Positions 1 through 11,416 of a stretch of DNA of 64,000 bases are shown in pieces (position 1 is the first letter of the stretch; the number at the start of each line of letters is the position of its first letter). The DNA is taken from contig JAKZES010000014.1 of assembly GCA_022548915.1 (NCBI GenBank), positions 1 through 64,000 of the forward strand, written 5' to 3'. The position numbers and the translations under genes were made by a program. The notes under the pieces were generated by a model. That model did not search any database. It saw nothing but the letters and a program-made list of their open reading frames with translations, and had not been told where the DNA came from. The DNA comes from Verrucomicrobiaceae bacterium E54 (lineage in GTDB: Bacteria; Verrucomicrobiota; Verrucomicrobiia; Verrucomicrobiales; Akkermansiaceae).

Positions 1-1
1 C

Positions 2-565
2 AGCTTCAACGGGGCGCGAGCGCTGCACGCCGTCGGCACCGAGCTGCGAACTGGAGGCATCTTATCCCATGCTGGGCCCGAGTTCTGGCACTCCGCCCAA
101 GTGAGCCGCTTTCTAGCGTCGCCCCAATTTGCCGCTTTGTCCCGAGAGGCTAGAAGCTTGGCCCCAAGGAGGATACCTGGGCCAACTGTTCCCGCCTACC
201 ATGTGAAGAACTTCACAGGAGGAAAGTATGTAAACCGCCAAGTCTCAGGGGATGAAATTTTCTACAAGTATCATGGTGTAAACAACCGGACGGGGAAAAC
301 GAACAACTACCTGACCAACAAGAAACACACTTCTGAACAAGCTCTTCGCAACGATCTAGCCATTCTGGATGAATGGGGAATCACCATTGATCGGGTGACG
401 ACGTTCAAGCCTGCCAGAGGAACTTGGATTAGTGAGGGAACGGCAGCGCGGCAGGTTGGTGATCTGACAGGAGAGATTAGAGCAGGTGGAGGTTATCAAG
501 GGCTGATTGATGTTCCAAACCTCCCTAATTCCACAGTAATTAAAACCGATCTTCTAGGATGGTGA
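2..565 (+). CDS. C-terminal end of a probable polymorphic (contact-dependent/Rhs-like) toxin, partial
   Basis: The frame is open from the first bases of the window to the stop at 563-565, so this is the 3' end of a longer gene whose start lies outside. A GTG at 101 could be an internal start, but there is no reason to prefer it. A Pro/Arg-rich linker (about residues 48-62 of the visible part) is followed by a roughly 125-residue tail with YKYHGV, a GTWISEGTAA segment and a GGGYQ segment near the end. That order resembles ADP-ribosyltransferase-like toxin tips of bacterial polymorphic toxins, but this is inferred from pattern only. The tail is less GC-rich than the 5' part, as expected for exchangeable toxin tips. 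The small overlapping gene downstream fits a cognate immunity gene. The delivery system is not visible. Confidence 0.5.
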   Translation, partial: SFNGARALHAVGTELRTGGILSHAGPEFWHSAQVSRFLASPQFAALSREARSLAPRRIPGPTVPAYHVKNFTGGKYVNRQVSGDEIFYKYHGVNNRTGKTNNYLTNKKHTSEQALRNDLAILDEWGITIDRVTTFKPARGTWISEGTAARQVGDLTGEIRAGGGYQGLIDVPNLPNSTVIKTDLLGW

Positions 566-816
566 TGAAGGAGAGCGTAGTAAAATTGACGACGAATCTG
601 TTGGATTCCGCTTTGTCGAGAGACACGGAACAGGGGCTGGTTGTGTTCCGAAAAGCTCTTGAATTGTTGGGTGAGGCTGGCTCGGAAGCTGAGATTCTGA
701 GTGTTCTAGAAAAACTGAACAAAGCTCTGGTTGGCATCGAAGCCCACGGTTACCTGACATCGGAGGAGTTCGGGTGGGTGAAAGAATTGCGGGAGATTGA
801 GGAAGCTGGAGTATGA
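565..816 (+). CDS. Small probable immunity protein of the upstream toxin
   Basis: An 83-residue (or 85 if the ATG at 559 is used) acidic, Leu-rich, probably all-helical protein without signal peptide or membrane segment. The ATG at 565 overlaps the toxin stop as TGATG, a typical translational-coupling arrangement, so I prefer it over 559. No family was recognised. The call rests on context: a small cytosolic acidic protein directly overlapping the end of a toxin-tip gene, with base composition like the toxin tail. Alternative: an unrelated small orphan protein. Confidence 0.5.
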   Translation: MKESVVKLTTNLLDSALSRDTEQGLVVFRKALELLGEAGSEAEILSVLEKLNKALVGIEAHGYLTSEEFGWVKELREIEEAGV

Positions 817-1233
817 TGAGAGAGCTTCCACTACGACTACTGCTTGCGAGGTTGCTGTTCGCAGTAGATAGTTGCAGTCAATAGCAATGTGCGTGCCATC
901 CTATTTCCATGCCAAGTTTCCGATCGAAGCTTCTCGTGTGCAGTGGCCCCGAAGGTGCTTGCCGTCTTATCATTCCGAACGTTTCAACACCTGGCCCCTC
1001 TCCCAATCCTGTGCTGTCCCGGCCAGTCCAGACCCGCGCCTTGAATTCCATCTTTCAGGCAGCGCATCAGTCCTTCACGCCGGTAAGAAACGCGACTTGT
1101 CCGATGATGTTGGTTGCGATCATGGTCAACGGACTTCGGGCTGTCAAAGTAGTTGGCTTGTAAAAGCCCGGCATCGGTGCTGTCAATTCGCCCTTGATGC
1201 TCGCCGCCTTCGGCCCTAGGCCCCTCGGCGCCG
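817..1233. other. Intergenic stretch between the toxin/immunity pair and prfC
   Basis: No gene could be supported here. Short open frames exist on both strands (for example minus strand across 984-1322, plus strand 872-1219), but they overlap each other, have no recognisable family and look like chance frames in a GC-rich region. Decayed toxin-cassette or mobile-element DNA is possible. I see no clear promoter, tRNA or terminator. Confidence 0.4.
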
Positions 1234-2853
1234 ATGTCCAATGCCGAGCTCCAACGCGAAGTGGCCCGCCGCCGCTCGTTCGCGATCATTTCCCACCCGG
1301 ATGCGGGGAAAACGACCCTCACCGAGAAGTTCCTGCTCTACGGTGGGGCGCTCCAGCTTGCCGGCAGCGTGACCGCCCGCAAGAACCAGCGCGCGACCAC
1401 CTCCGACTGGATGGAGCTCGAGAAACAGCGGGGGATCTCGGTCAGCTCGACGGTCCTCCAGTTCGATTACAAGGACCGGGTCATCAACATCCTCGACACC
1501 CCCGGCCACAAGGACTTCTCGGAGGACACCTACCGCGTGCTGACGGCGGTGGACGCGGCCGTGATGGTGGTCGATGCGGGCAAGGGCATCGAGAGCCAGA
1601 CCCGCAAGCTCTTCGAGGTCTGCCGGAAGCGTGGGGTGCCGATCTTCACCTTCATGAACAAGCTCGACCGTCCGGCCCGGCCGCCGCTCGAACTGCTCGA
1701 CGAACTGGAAAGCGTGCTCGGGATCGATGCCATCCCGCTCAACTGGCCGCTCGGTGACGGCCCGCGTTTCCGGGGCGTGTTCGATCGCGAGGAGAAGCAG
1801 GTCCACCTTTTCGAGCGCACCCCAGGCGGCGCCTTCCGCGCGCCGGAGTCGGTGAACGACATCTCGGATCCCATCGTCCGCGAGAAGCTCGACTCCGATG
1901 TGTATGACCAGGTGACCGAGGAACTCGAGCTGCTGGAAGGGGCGGGTGCCGGGTTTGACTACGAAGCGGTCGCCGCCGGCGAGTTGACGCCGGTCTTCTT
2001 TGGCAGCGCCGCCAACAACTTCGGTGTTCAACTCCTGCTCGACCGGTTCATCGAGCTGGCTCCGCCGCCGGCATCGCGCACCAGCAATGGCGAGGAGGTG
2101 GCGCCGACCTCCGAGGACTTCTCGGCCTTCGTGTTCAAGATTCAGGCCAACATGAATCCGAAGCACCGCGACCGGGTCAGCTTCATCCGCATCGTCAGCG
2201 GGCGTTTCGAGCGCGACATGAACGTCATCCACACCCGCACCGGGGAAAAGGTCCGCCTGTCGAACTCGATGCGGCTTTTCGCGCAGGACCGCGAGACCGT
2301 GGACGACGCCTTTGCCGGTGATGTCGCCGGTCTGGTCGGCAATCACGACTTCCTCATCGGTGACACGCTGTCGTCGAACAAGGACATCGCCTTCGATGAG
2401 ATTCCGCGTTTCGCCCCGGAGTGCTTCGCCTACCTGCACAATGCCAGCACCGCGAAGTTCAAGCGCTTCCGGGCCGGCCTGGCGCAGATGCTCAAGGAGG
2501 GGGTGGTGATGGAGTTCCAACCGCTCGACACCACCGGGGCCTACGTCCCGCTGCTGGGCGCGGTCGGTCCACTGCAGTTCGAGGTGCTCCAGCACCGGCT
2601 GCAGGGCGAGTATGACGCCGAGACCCGGATCGAGCACGCCTCGTGGGGATTCTCCAGGTGGATGCGGAAGAAGGAGGGCGAGACCACACCCGAGGACCTG
2701 CCCGAGCTTTCGATGGATGTGAAACTGGTGCGGGACCTTCACGGGCATCTGGTCGCGCTCATCCCCAGCGAGTGGACGCTTGGCACCTTTACGGAAAAGA
2801 ACGCCGACTGGGAGATCAGCGACTCACCATTCCCGCCGCCGGTGGAGCCGTGA
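1234..2853 (+). CDS. prfC: Peptide chain release factor 3 (RF3)
   Basis: 539 aa, the usual RF3 length. This translational GTPase recycles RF1/RF2 from the ribosome after termination. The G domain is complete: P-loop HPDAGKTTLTE (about residues 21-31), the switch II motif DTPGHKDFSEDTYR and the base-recognition NKLD. SDWMELEKQRGISV follows the P-loop, as in RF3 rather than EF-G. The C-terminal part (GPLQFEVLQHRL) matches the RF3 domain III region. The start ATG directly gives the expected N-terminus (ELQREVARRRSFAIISHPDAG). It appears monocistronic, and no strong Shine-Dalgarno sequence is seen upstream. Confidence 0.97.
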   Translation: MSNAELQREVARRRSFAIISHPDAGKTTLTEKFLLYGGALQLAGSVTARKNQRATTSDWMELEKQRGISVSSTVLQFDYKDRVINILDTPGHKDFSEDTYRVLTAVDAAVMVVDAGKGIESQTRKLFEVCRKRGVPIFTFMNKLDRPARPPLELLDELESVLGIDAIPLNWPLGDGPRFRGVFDREEKQVHLFERTPGGAFRAPESVNDISDPIVREKLDSDVYDQVTEELELLEGAGAGFDYEAVAAGELTPVFFGSAANNFGVQLLLDRFIELAPPPASRTSNGEEVAPTSEDFSAFVFKIQANMNPKHRDRVSFIRIVSGRFERDMNVIHTRTGEKVRLSNSMRLFAQDRETVDDAFAGDVAGLVGNHDFLIGDTLSSNKDIAFDEIPRFAPECFAYLHNASTAKFKRFRAGLAQMLKEGVVMEFQPLDTTGAYVPLLGAVGPLQFEVLQHRLQGEYDAETRIEHASWGFSRWMRKKEGETTPEDLPELSMDVKLVRDLHGHLVALIPSEWTLGTFTEKNADWEISDSPFPPPVEP

Positions 2854-3053
2854 GCGGAGCGTGTGTCCGGGAGGGAAGATTCCGGCGATGCCGATGAGCA
2901 TGGCGGGGTCCGTGTTCGACAGCGGGGCTCCGTTCCATGAGGTGTTCTCCCAGATCGTGTTCTTGGCATAGAGAGGGGGCTTCAACGAAGAGGAAGATGT
3001 ATTCTTCGCCCGGGTTGCCGCCAGCCAGCTCGGCGGATCCTTCGTGAACCGGA
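2854..3053. other. Intergenic, possible remnant of coding sequence on the minus strand
   Basis: On the minus strand, two frames each carry a short protein-like segment (one reading KDPPSWLAA and later SNTDPAMLIGIAGIFPP, another reading NPGEEYIFLFVEAP), as if a gene had been broken by small indels. No family was recognised, and this may be chance. Confidence 0.2.
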
Positions 3054-3380
3054 TCACGGGTTGCCGTCGACCGCCGGAAACCTTTTCAGCAGGTCGGCGA
3101 AATAGTCGGGGCCGAGATCCTTGAAAAGATCGCGGGCGTCGCCGGAGAAGGGCAGCGATTCCGGGTTCCATTCGGTGGGGGAGGCCCCGCGGCCGGCCCG
3201 GATGGAACTCACGCTGATGCCGCTCGGCGTGCTGACGTAGCCGGGGGCTGCCGGTGATGAGGTCGAGCAGGATGCGGCCATCAGCATGCCCCCCGCGCAG
3301 GCGGCAAGCGCGGCCAGACGGACCGGAAGGAATCGGGTCGGGGGTTGCGAGACAACCGCGTGGGAAGCGGGGGAGTTCAT
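3054..3380 (-). CDS. Small probable lipoprotein of unknown function
   Basis: 108 aa from the ATG at 3380; the frame is open for 26 further codons upstream, but those lack signal-like sequence. The N-terminus has positive residues, then a hydrophobic stretch LAALAACAGGMLM ending in AASC, a weak lipobox, followed by a Ser/Pro/Ala-rich linker. The mature part is short and ends in a helical DLFKDLGPDYFADLLKRF segment. I do not recognise a family. It lies alone between prfC and ligA, convergent with prfC. Envelope location is inferred from the lipobox only. Confidence 0.5.
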   Translation of the reverse strand: MNSPASHAVVSQPPTRFLPVRLAALAACAGGMLMAASCSTSSPAAPGYVSTPSGISVSSIRAGRGASPTEWNPESLPFSGDARDLFKDLGPDYFADLLKRFPAVDGNP

Positions 3381-3601
3381 CAGGGGAGGGTGTGTGTTTC
3401 CGGTGGGGATCCGGTGGCCGGGAGTGATTCCCGACGCGCCAAAGCTAGCATGATCCAAGTTGAAGAATATTACGTGATCGGGTGTAAGTCACTAAGCACG
3501 TGCACTCGCTGCATGGAAGCTTCGCTTCAGCGTTTGCGGGAGCCCGCGACCGGTAGTGAAAGGCACCCGCCGCCGAGGAGAATCTGGCGGGATGTCACGC
3601 T

Positions 3602-5911
<2,310 letters not shown>

Positions 5912-5975
5912 TCAAGCGTCGTGTTGGGAAATGGGAAGCATGATGGACCTGATGAACCGGTTGAACGGAATCCTT

Positions 5976-7436
5976 CTACTTCGGCGCGACGTCCGTTCTT
6001 CGAATGAGCGGCTTGCGCGGGCCCTCATCGAAAAAGCGGGCACCACTCCCCACGCAATCCATGTCGCCAAGCTCCCTGCGTGCCCGGGTAATGCGCTGCT
6101 GAAGGGCGTCGACGACCCCGGGGTGGGCGCCGGCCTGGTCGGTCGTTTCACCGGGGTCGGCGTCGAGGTCGTAGAGTCGCACCTCGGGGATCGCTTCAAG
6201 CATGCGTCCCCACCAGCCGGTGCCGGGCGGGTTGGCCGGCCGCGGAAGGACGAGCTTCCACTTTCCGCTGCGAACTCCCGTCAGCAGGCAGCCGGAGTAG
6301 TAGAGGTATTCGTCGCGCGGGCTTTGGTCGGCCTTGCCGGTGAGAAAGGCGGAGGCGTCGACGCCGTCGAGCGTCGCGGATGGAAGCCTGGCCCCGGCGA
6401 GGGAGGCGAAGGTGGGAAGCAGGTCCATGGTGGTGAGGATGTCGTCGGAGACCCGACCGGCCGGGATCCTGCCGGGCCAGCGGATGAGGAAGGGGACCCG
6501 GCAGCCGCCTTCCCACGCACTCATCTTCCAGCCACGCAGGGGGGCGGCCGACCCGCTGTGGTCGCGGGGGATGAAGGGCTTGCCCCCGGGTTTCATGCCA
6601 CGGGTGGTCTCGATCCAGGGGCCGTTGTCGGAGGTGAAGACGATGAGCGTGTCCGCATCGAGGTCGAGTCGCTTCAGGGCGGCCAGGATTTCGCCGTAGG
6701 ACGCGTCGATTTCCTCGATCGTGTCGCCGTAGGGGCCGTAGGCGGACTTGCCCTTGAACTCCGGGGACGCCCCCACCGGGATGTGCGGCAGGTTGTGGGC
6801 GAGGTAGAGAAAGAAGGGTTGCTCGCGCTGCTTTTCGATCCAGGTAATGGCCTCCCGGGTGTAGTCGCGGGTGATGGTGTCCCAGCTCTCGACGGCTTGG
6901 ACCAACACCTCCTCGTTGCGGAAGATCGGGCTGCGGAACTTCGTGTCTTTGACGAAGACGGTGTAGCCGTTGAAGAGCGGTGTTCCGTAGAAATGATCGA
7001 AGCCCTGGGCATTGGGCATGGTGCTGCGGTCGAAGCCGCCCGGATCTCCCTTCTTGTTCTCGGTCAGGTGCCACTTGCCGATCAGGGCCGTGGCGTAGCC
7101 GGCGTCCCTGAGGACTTCCGCCATGGTGACCTCCTTCGGGTGGGGAACGGTATGCAGGCGCTTGATGTTGCCCGGTTCCCCGACCCGGATCGGGTAGCAA
7201 CCCGTCATCAGGGCGGCTCGCGAGACCCCGCACACCGGCTGGGCGTAGAAGTTCGTGAGCTTCATTCCTTCCGCCGCCATTTGGTCGAGATGGGGGGTCT
7301 TGATGCGCTTCGATCCGAAGCAGCCGAGGTCCTCGTAGCCCTGGTCGTCGGTGAAGATGACGATGACATTCGGCTGCCTTGCCCGGGCGGCGGAAACGGC
7401 GAGCAGGGCGAGGGTGGCGAAGAGGAGAAGTCTCAT
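5976..7436 (-). CDS. Secreted sulfatase (arylsulfatase family)
   Basis: 486 aa from the ATG at 7436, which gives a clean signal peptide (MRLLLFATLALLAVSAARA). It is a formylglycine-dependent sulfatase of the alkaline-phosphatase superfamily, probably acting on sulfated polysaccharide in the periplasm or outside. Metal-binding start IFTDDQGYEDLGCFG, active-site segment PVCGVSRAALMTGCYP, later GKWHL and DNGPW motifs, and the C-terminal YDLDADPGET are all visible. The modified cysteine motif reads C-G-V-S-R, with Val where Pro or Ala is usual. The gene is divergent from the DUF1549 gene and could share its 160-bp control region. The exact substrate cannot be read from the sequence. Confidence 0.9.
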   Translation of the reverse strand: MRLLLFATLALLAVSAARARQPNVIVIFTDDQGYEDLGCFGSKRIKTPHLDQMAAEGMKLTNFYAQPVCGVSRAALMTGCYPIRVGEPGNIKRLHTVPHPKEVTMAEVLRDAGYATALIGKWHLTENKKGDPGGFDRSTMPNAQGFDHFYGTPLFNGYTVFVKDTKFRSPIFRNEEVLVQAVESWDTITRDYTREAITWIEKQREQPFFLYLAHNLPHIPVGASPEFKGKSAYGPYGDTIEEIDASYGEILAALKRLDLDADTLIVFTSDNGPWIETTRGMKPGGKPFIPRDHSGSAAPLRGWKMSAWEGGCRVPFLIRWPGRIPAGRVSDDILTTMDLLPTFASLAGARLPSATLDGVDASAFLTGKADQSPRDEYLYYSGCLLTGVRSGKWKLVLPRPANPPGTGWWGRMLEAIPEVRLYDLDADPGETTDQAGAHPGVVDALQQRITRARRELGDMDCVGSGARFFDEGPRKPLIRRTDVAPK

Positions 7437-7599
7437 GTTCCAGGGGACGAGGTCCTTTCTACGGGGAGGTCCCGAGGATTCTCGCAGTGGGAGGGCGGGC
7501 TCGACCGACGGAATTCGTGCGGTGAAAGGTGTTCCTGCGTGACGGGGTAGGGGAGGGAATGTAGTTTTTCCCCTGATCCCGGCGTCGCCGGTACTGCCC

Positions 7600-10041
7600 A
7601 TGAAACACGCCCGACTGTCCTTCTTCGTCTCGATCGCCTTTCCGGCGGTGGTGGCCGGGCAGGCGACCGTGCCGGACTTCGTGACCGAGGTGAAGCCCCT
7701 GCTCGAGCAGCACTGCGTGCGCTGCCACCAGGAGGACAAGGTGAAGGGCGGGTTGCGGATGGACAACAAGGAGGATTTCTTCGATGGCGGCAGCGATGAG
7801 GACTTCATTCCCGGGGATGTTGCCGGCAGTGGCGTGACCCGCCGCATCCTGCTGCGGCCGATCGACGAGGGCTACATGCCGGACAAGGGCCGCGTGCTCG
7901 AGAAGGAGGAGGTCGATGTGATCGTGGCCTGGGTCGCCGGTGGCGCGCCATGGCCGGACGGGGTGACGCTGAGCGCGCGTGAACCGGCTCCGGTTCCGCG
8001 GGCGCCGATGCCGGAGCGGGCTCCGAAGGATGCTGCGGACGCGTCCCGCATGCTGGATGGCCTGGTGGGGCACATTCTGGAGTCGGAGCGGATCACGCCG
8101 ACGCCGCCGATCGATGAGCTCGCCTTGCTGCGCCGGACGACCGTCGATCTGATCGGACGCATCCCGACGAATGAGGAGATCGACGAATACCTGGCGTGGC
8201 CCGCGGGAACGAGGCGCGACCAGCTCGTCGGGAAGCTGCTCGAGGATCCGCGCTTCGCCGACCGCTGGTCGGTGTTCTTCGCCGACATGCTTCGCATCCG
8301 CTCGAACCAGCCCGCGGCGAACCTCTGGCTCGGCTGGGTCCACCGCGCGCTGCGCGAGGGCAAGCCCTACGACGAAATGGTGCGCGAGATGATCGCGTCC
8401 TCCGGTCGGCCGGGAAGCATGCCGGCGGTCGGTTTCCTGCTCGCCGAGCAGGCCAATGCGCTCGAACTTGGGGCGGTGACCTCGCAGGTTTTTCTCGGCG
8501 TGCAGATCGGCTGCGCGATGTGCCACGACCATCCCTACGACGACTGGGAGCAGGAGGACTTCTACGACTTCGCCGCCTTCTTCGGGAAGACTCGCACGGT
8601 GGGGCGCCGCGACCGTGGCTCCAACTACGTGACCGAAGCCGGGGACACGACCGTGATGTGGCCGCCCGAAGACAAGGCGGGCGATGCGAAGCGCAGGCCG
8701 GTGGATGCCCACTATCCCTTTGAGCTGGTCGAGTTCGAGGAAACCCCGGATTACATCCGGCGGTTGGAGAAGCTGCGGGCCGGAGGAAAGCCCGGAGCGG
8801 ACGAGGCGGTCGCCGAAGCGGAGATCGAGGATCTGCTCGATGCGATCGATGAGAAGACGGGGGACTCGGTCTTGGATGAGGCGCTGAAGGAAAGCCGCCA
8901 GCTGCAGGTGGAGAAGGATCTGTATCGGACCAGCGAGCTGCGCGCCCGCCTCGCGGACCGGATCACCGATCCCCGGAATCCGTATTTCGCCAAGGCCTTC
9001 GTCAACCGGATGTGGGCGGAGCTGATCGGCCACGGCTTTGTCGAGCCGCTCGACAATTTTTCGGCCTACAACGACCCGGTCCACGTTTCGGCCATGGAAT
9101 TTCTCGCCCAGGAGTTCATCGCCGGCGGCTACGACATCAAGTCGCTGATCCGGATGATCGTCGGCAGTGAAGCCTATCGCCGGAGCGTGGCTCCGATCGG
9201 CACCACCGCCAGCGACCGCGAGCACGCCGAGCGCTTGTTCGCGGCGGCCCCCGCACGGCGGATGCTGGGAGAAACCCTCTACGACAGCATCGTGATCGCC
9301 GGGCATCTGCAGAAGCCGAAGTGGCCGGCCGGCGCGAACCTGCGCACCGAGACCTACCAGGTCCGGGTGCCCGTCGGCACCGAGGATCTCCCCGAAGGCG
9401 AAAGCGCCTCGTCGGGGGCGGCACCGATGATGGCGGGCATGCCGACGAAGCGGACCGATGGCTATGATTTGGAAACGACCCTCGAGCTGGACTTCGAGAG
9501 CCTGCAAAAGCAGCAGAGCCAGGCCGAGTTGATCGCGATGCGGGAGGCGGAGGACCAGCGCCTCGCGGAGCGCGAGCGGGCGATGGCGATGCAGGAAACC
9601 AACCGGACCCGGACGATTTACGAGACCCGCACGGAGACCCGTGAGGTGGATGACAACCCGGTCTTCGGTTCCGCCCTGCGGATGGCGAGCCCCGCGCCGC
9701 CGGCGCACTTTCTGCGGGTCTTCGGTCAGCCGTCGCGCGAGGGGCTCGGCGAATTCCGCGAGGACGATGCCTCGATGCGCCAGCAACTGATGATGATCAA
9801 CGGTCGCCTGACCAACGAAGCAGCGAGGGTCGGTCCCTTCGAACCGATGCATCGGGCGCTCGAGGAGAGCCACGAGCAGGCGGTAAAGTTGGCCTACCGC
9901 GAAATCCTGACCCGCCTGCCCGATGATCGCGAGATGCAGATGGCGCTCAAGCTTCTGGCGGCCGAAGGCGACCCCGCCGAGCACATGGCCGATCTCCGCT
10001 GGGCTCTGCTCAACAGCCACGAATTCCGTTTCATCCCGTGA
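7600..10041 (+). CDS. DUF1549/DUF1553 protein with planctomycete-type cytochrome c domain
   Basis: 813 aa with an N-terminal signal peptide. A short cytochrome-type domain follows, with HCVRCH at C39/C42/H43 (CxxCH haem-attachment motif) and the GGLRMD segment typical of PSCyt1 domains. A DUF1549 region (DELALLRRTTVDLIGRIPTNEEID, then DPRFADRW) contains a second CxxCH (IGCAMCHDHPYDDW), and a DUF1553 region follows (FAKAFVNRMWAELIGHGFVEPLDNF). Such proteins are abundant in Planctomycetes and Verrucomicrobia, nearly always beside DUF1501 genes, as here. Their reaction is unknown, but the haem motifs imply extracytoplasmic redox chemistry. First gene of the chain 7600-20813. Confidence 0.9.
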   Translation: MKHARLSFFVSIAFPAVVAGQATVPDFVTEVKPLLEQHCVRCHQEDKVKGGLRMDNKEDFFDGGSDEDFIPGDVAGSGVTRRILLRPIDEGYMPDKGRVLEKEEVDVIVAWVAGGAPWPDGVTLSAREPAPVPRAPMPERAPKDAADASRMLDGLVGHILESERITPTPPIDELALLRRTTVDLIGRIPTNEEIDEYLAWPAGTRRDQLVGKLLEDPRFADRWSVFFADMLRIRSNQPAANLWLGWVHRALREGKPYDEMVREMIASSGRPGSMPAVGFLLAEQANALELGAVTSQVFLGVQIGCAMCHDHPYDDWEQEDFYDFAAFFGKTRTVGRRDRGSNYVTEAGDTTVMWPPEDKAGDAKRRPVDAHYPFELVEFEETPDYIRRLEKLRAGGKPGADEAVAEAEIEDLLDAIDEKTGDSVLDEALKESRQLQVEKDLYRTSELRARLADRITDPRNPYFAKAFVNRMWAELIGHGFVEPLDNFSAYNDPVHVSAMEFLAQEFIAGGYDIKSLIRMIVGSEAYRRSVAPIGTTASDREHAERLFAAAPARRMLGETLYDSIVIAGHLQKPKWPAGANLRTETYQVRVPVGTEDLPEGESASSGAAPMMAGMPTKRTDGYDLETTLELDFESLQKQQSQAELIAMREAEDQRLAERERAMAMQETNRTRTIYETRTETREVDDNPVFGSALRMASPAPPAHFLRVFGQPSREGLGEFREDDASMRQQLMMINGRLTNEAARVGPFEPMHRALEESHEQAVKLAYREILTRLPDDREMQMALKLLAAEGDPAEHMADLRWALLNSHEFRFIP

Positions 10042-10153
10042 AGTCCCGTGAATCCATGGGCATGGGTGTTGCCAAGTGCTCCCACCTCCTGTTCTTCCAT
10101 CGACAATCTGAAATCTGAAATCCCAGATCTGAAATCCCCAACCTTCACCGACC
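10042..10153. repeat. Intergenic spacer with short direct repeats
   Basis: Contains a run of near-identical units of the form AATCTGAAATC / GATCTGAAATCCC (about 10105-10140) just before the DUF1501 start. Short AT-richer repeats of this kind contrast with the GC-rich flanks and may be a degenerate interspersed element. Confidence 0.4.
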
Positions 10154-11416
10154 ATGTCCGGATGCACCGACTACCACATGACCCGCCGCCGCATGCTCGG
10201 CATGGTGGGTGCCAGCATGATGGGGATGCCCATCAGCCGCCTGCTTGCCGACATCGACAGCTCGCGCAAGGGCAGTGCCGACCATGTGATCCTGTTCTGG
10301 AACAGCGGAGGCATGAGCCACCTGGACACCTGGGATCCCAAGCCCGGCCGCAAGGTCCAGGGCGAGTTCGAGCCGATCAAGACCTCGGTCGACGGGATGG
10401 AGATCAGCGAGATCTTCCCGCAGCTCGCGAAGCAAATGCACGACGCGGCCCTGCTGCGCTCCATCGCCGGAGTGAATGGTGACCACGGCCGGGCGCAGTA
10501 CGAACTGCAGACGGGTTTCAATCAGACGCCGAACCTCGTGCACCCCGGGCTGGGCTCGATCGTCGTCCACGAAATGGAGCCGCTCGGCGACCTTCCGGCC
10601 TTTGTCAGCATCAGTGGCCAGGCATCGAAGGCCGGCTACCTCGGCCAGCGCTGCGAGGCCTACTTCGTGGGCCGTCCGGGCGACAAGGATCCGTATCTCG
10701 CCTTTCCGGAGGGCATTCATCACGAACGCGGCATGAAGCGGCTCGAGATCCTCGCGGAGATGAACGCGCGGCATTCGGCATCGACCGGATGCCCGGAGTT
10801 CCAGGCGACCGAGGTCGCCCTGCGCGAAGCGGTGAAGCTGATGGAGAGCCCGGCGCTCAAGGCCTTCGAGATCGACGACGAAAAGCCGGAAACCATCCAG
10901 CGCTACGGCGACACCGAGTTCGGTCGCGGTGCACTGCTCGCCCGCCGACTGGTGGAGAAGGGGGTCCGCTTCGTGCAGGTGAATCGTGGAGGGTTCGACA
11001 ACCACGGGGGCATCTTCGACGCCATGCGGGCGCATGGTGCGGTGATGGACCCCGCCATCGCCTCGCTCATCTCGGACCTGCGGGCGAATGGCAAGCTGAG
11101 CCGCACGCTGGTGATCGTGCTGAGCGAATTCGGCAGGACGCCGCGGATCAACGGCAACGGCGGCCGCGACCACCATGCCCGCTGTTTCAGCGCGCTGATG
11201 GCCGGAGGCGGGCTGAAGGGCGGATCCATCGTCGGGGCATCCGATCCCGACGGCATGGTGCCGGCCGAACGCCCGATCCAGGTCGCCGACATCCACGCGA
11301 CGGTTTGCCATGCCCTGGGCATCGCGCCGGATCGTGAAGTCATTTCCCCCCAAGGCCGACCGATGCGTCTGGTGCGCAAGGAGGCTCAACCGATCAAGGA
11401 ACTGTTCCCCGCATGA
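10154..11416 (+). CDS. DUF1501 domain protein, Tat-exported
   Basis: 420 aa. The N-terminus carries a twin-arginine-like motif (MTRRRMLGMVGASMMG; the ATG at 10178 is an alternative start giving a more compact signal). The body matches the DUF1501 family, which has an alkaline phosphatase/sulfatase-like fold: FWNSGGMSHLDTWDPK near the N-terminus, NRGGFDNHGG, and the signature LSEFGRTPRINGNGGRDHH toward the C-terminus. These proteins are the obligate partner of DUF1549 cytochrome-type proteins, and the two probably act together outside the cytoplasm. The enzymatic role is not established. It overlaps the next gene by 4 bp (ATGA), so coupled translation is likely. Confidence 0.9.
   Translation: MSGCTDYHMTRRRMLGMVGASMMGMPISRLLADIDSSRKGSADHVILFWNSGGMSHLDTWDPKPGRKVQGEFEPIKTSVDGMEISEIFPQLAKQMHDAALLRSIAGVNGDHGRAQYELQTGFNQTPNLVHPGLGSIVVHEMEPLGDLPAFVSISGQASKAGYLGQRCEAYFVGRPGDKDPYLAFPEGIHHERGMKRLEILAEMNARHSASTGCPEFQATEVALREAVKLMESPALKAFEIDDEKPETIQRYGDTEFGRGALLARRLVEKGVRFVQVNRGGFDNHGGIFDAMRAHGAVMDPAIASLISDLRANGKLSRTLVIVLSEFGRTPRINGNGGRDHHARCFSALMAGGGLKGGSIVGASDPDGMVPAERPIQVADIHATVCHALGIAPDREVISPQGRPMRLVRKEAQPIKELFPA

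Noticed and set aside
7459-10167. 902-codon open frame on the minus strand opposite the DUF1549 gene
   Set aside because: It mirrors the GC-rich codons of a clearly recognisable plus-strand gene; its translation has no family match and is biased toward Arg/His/Leu/Val.
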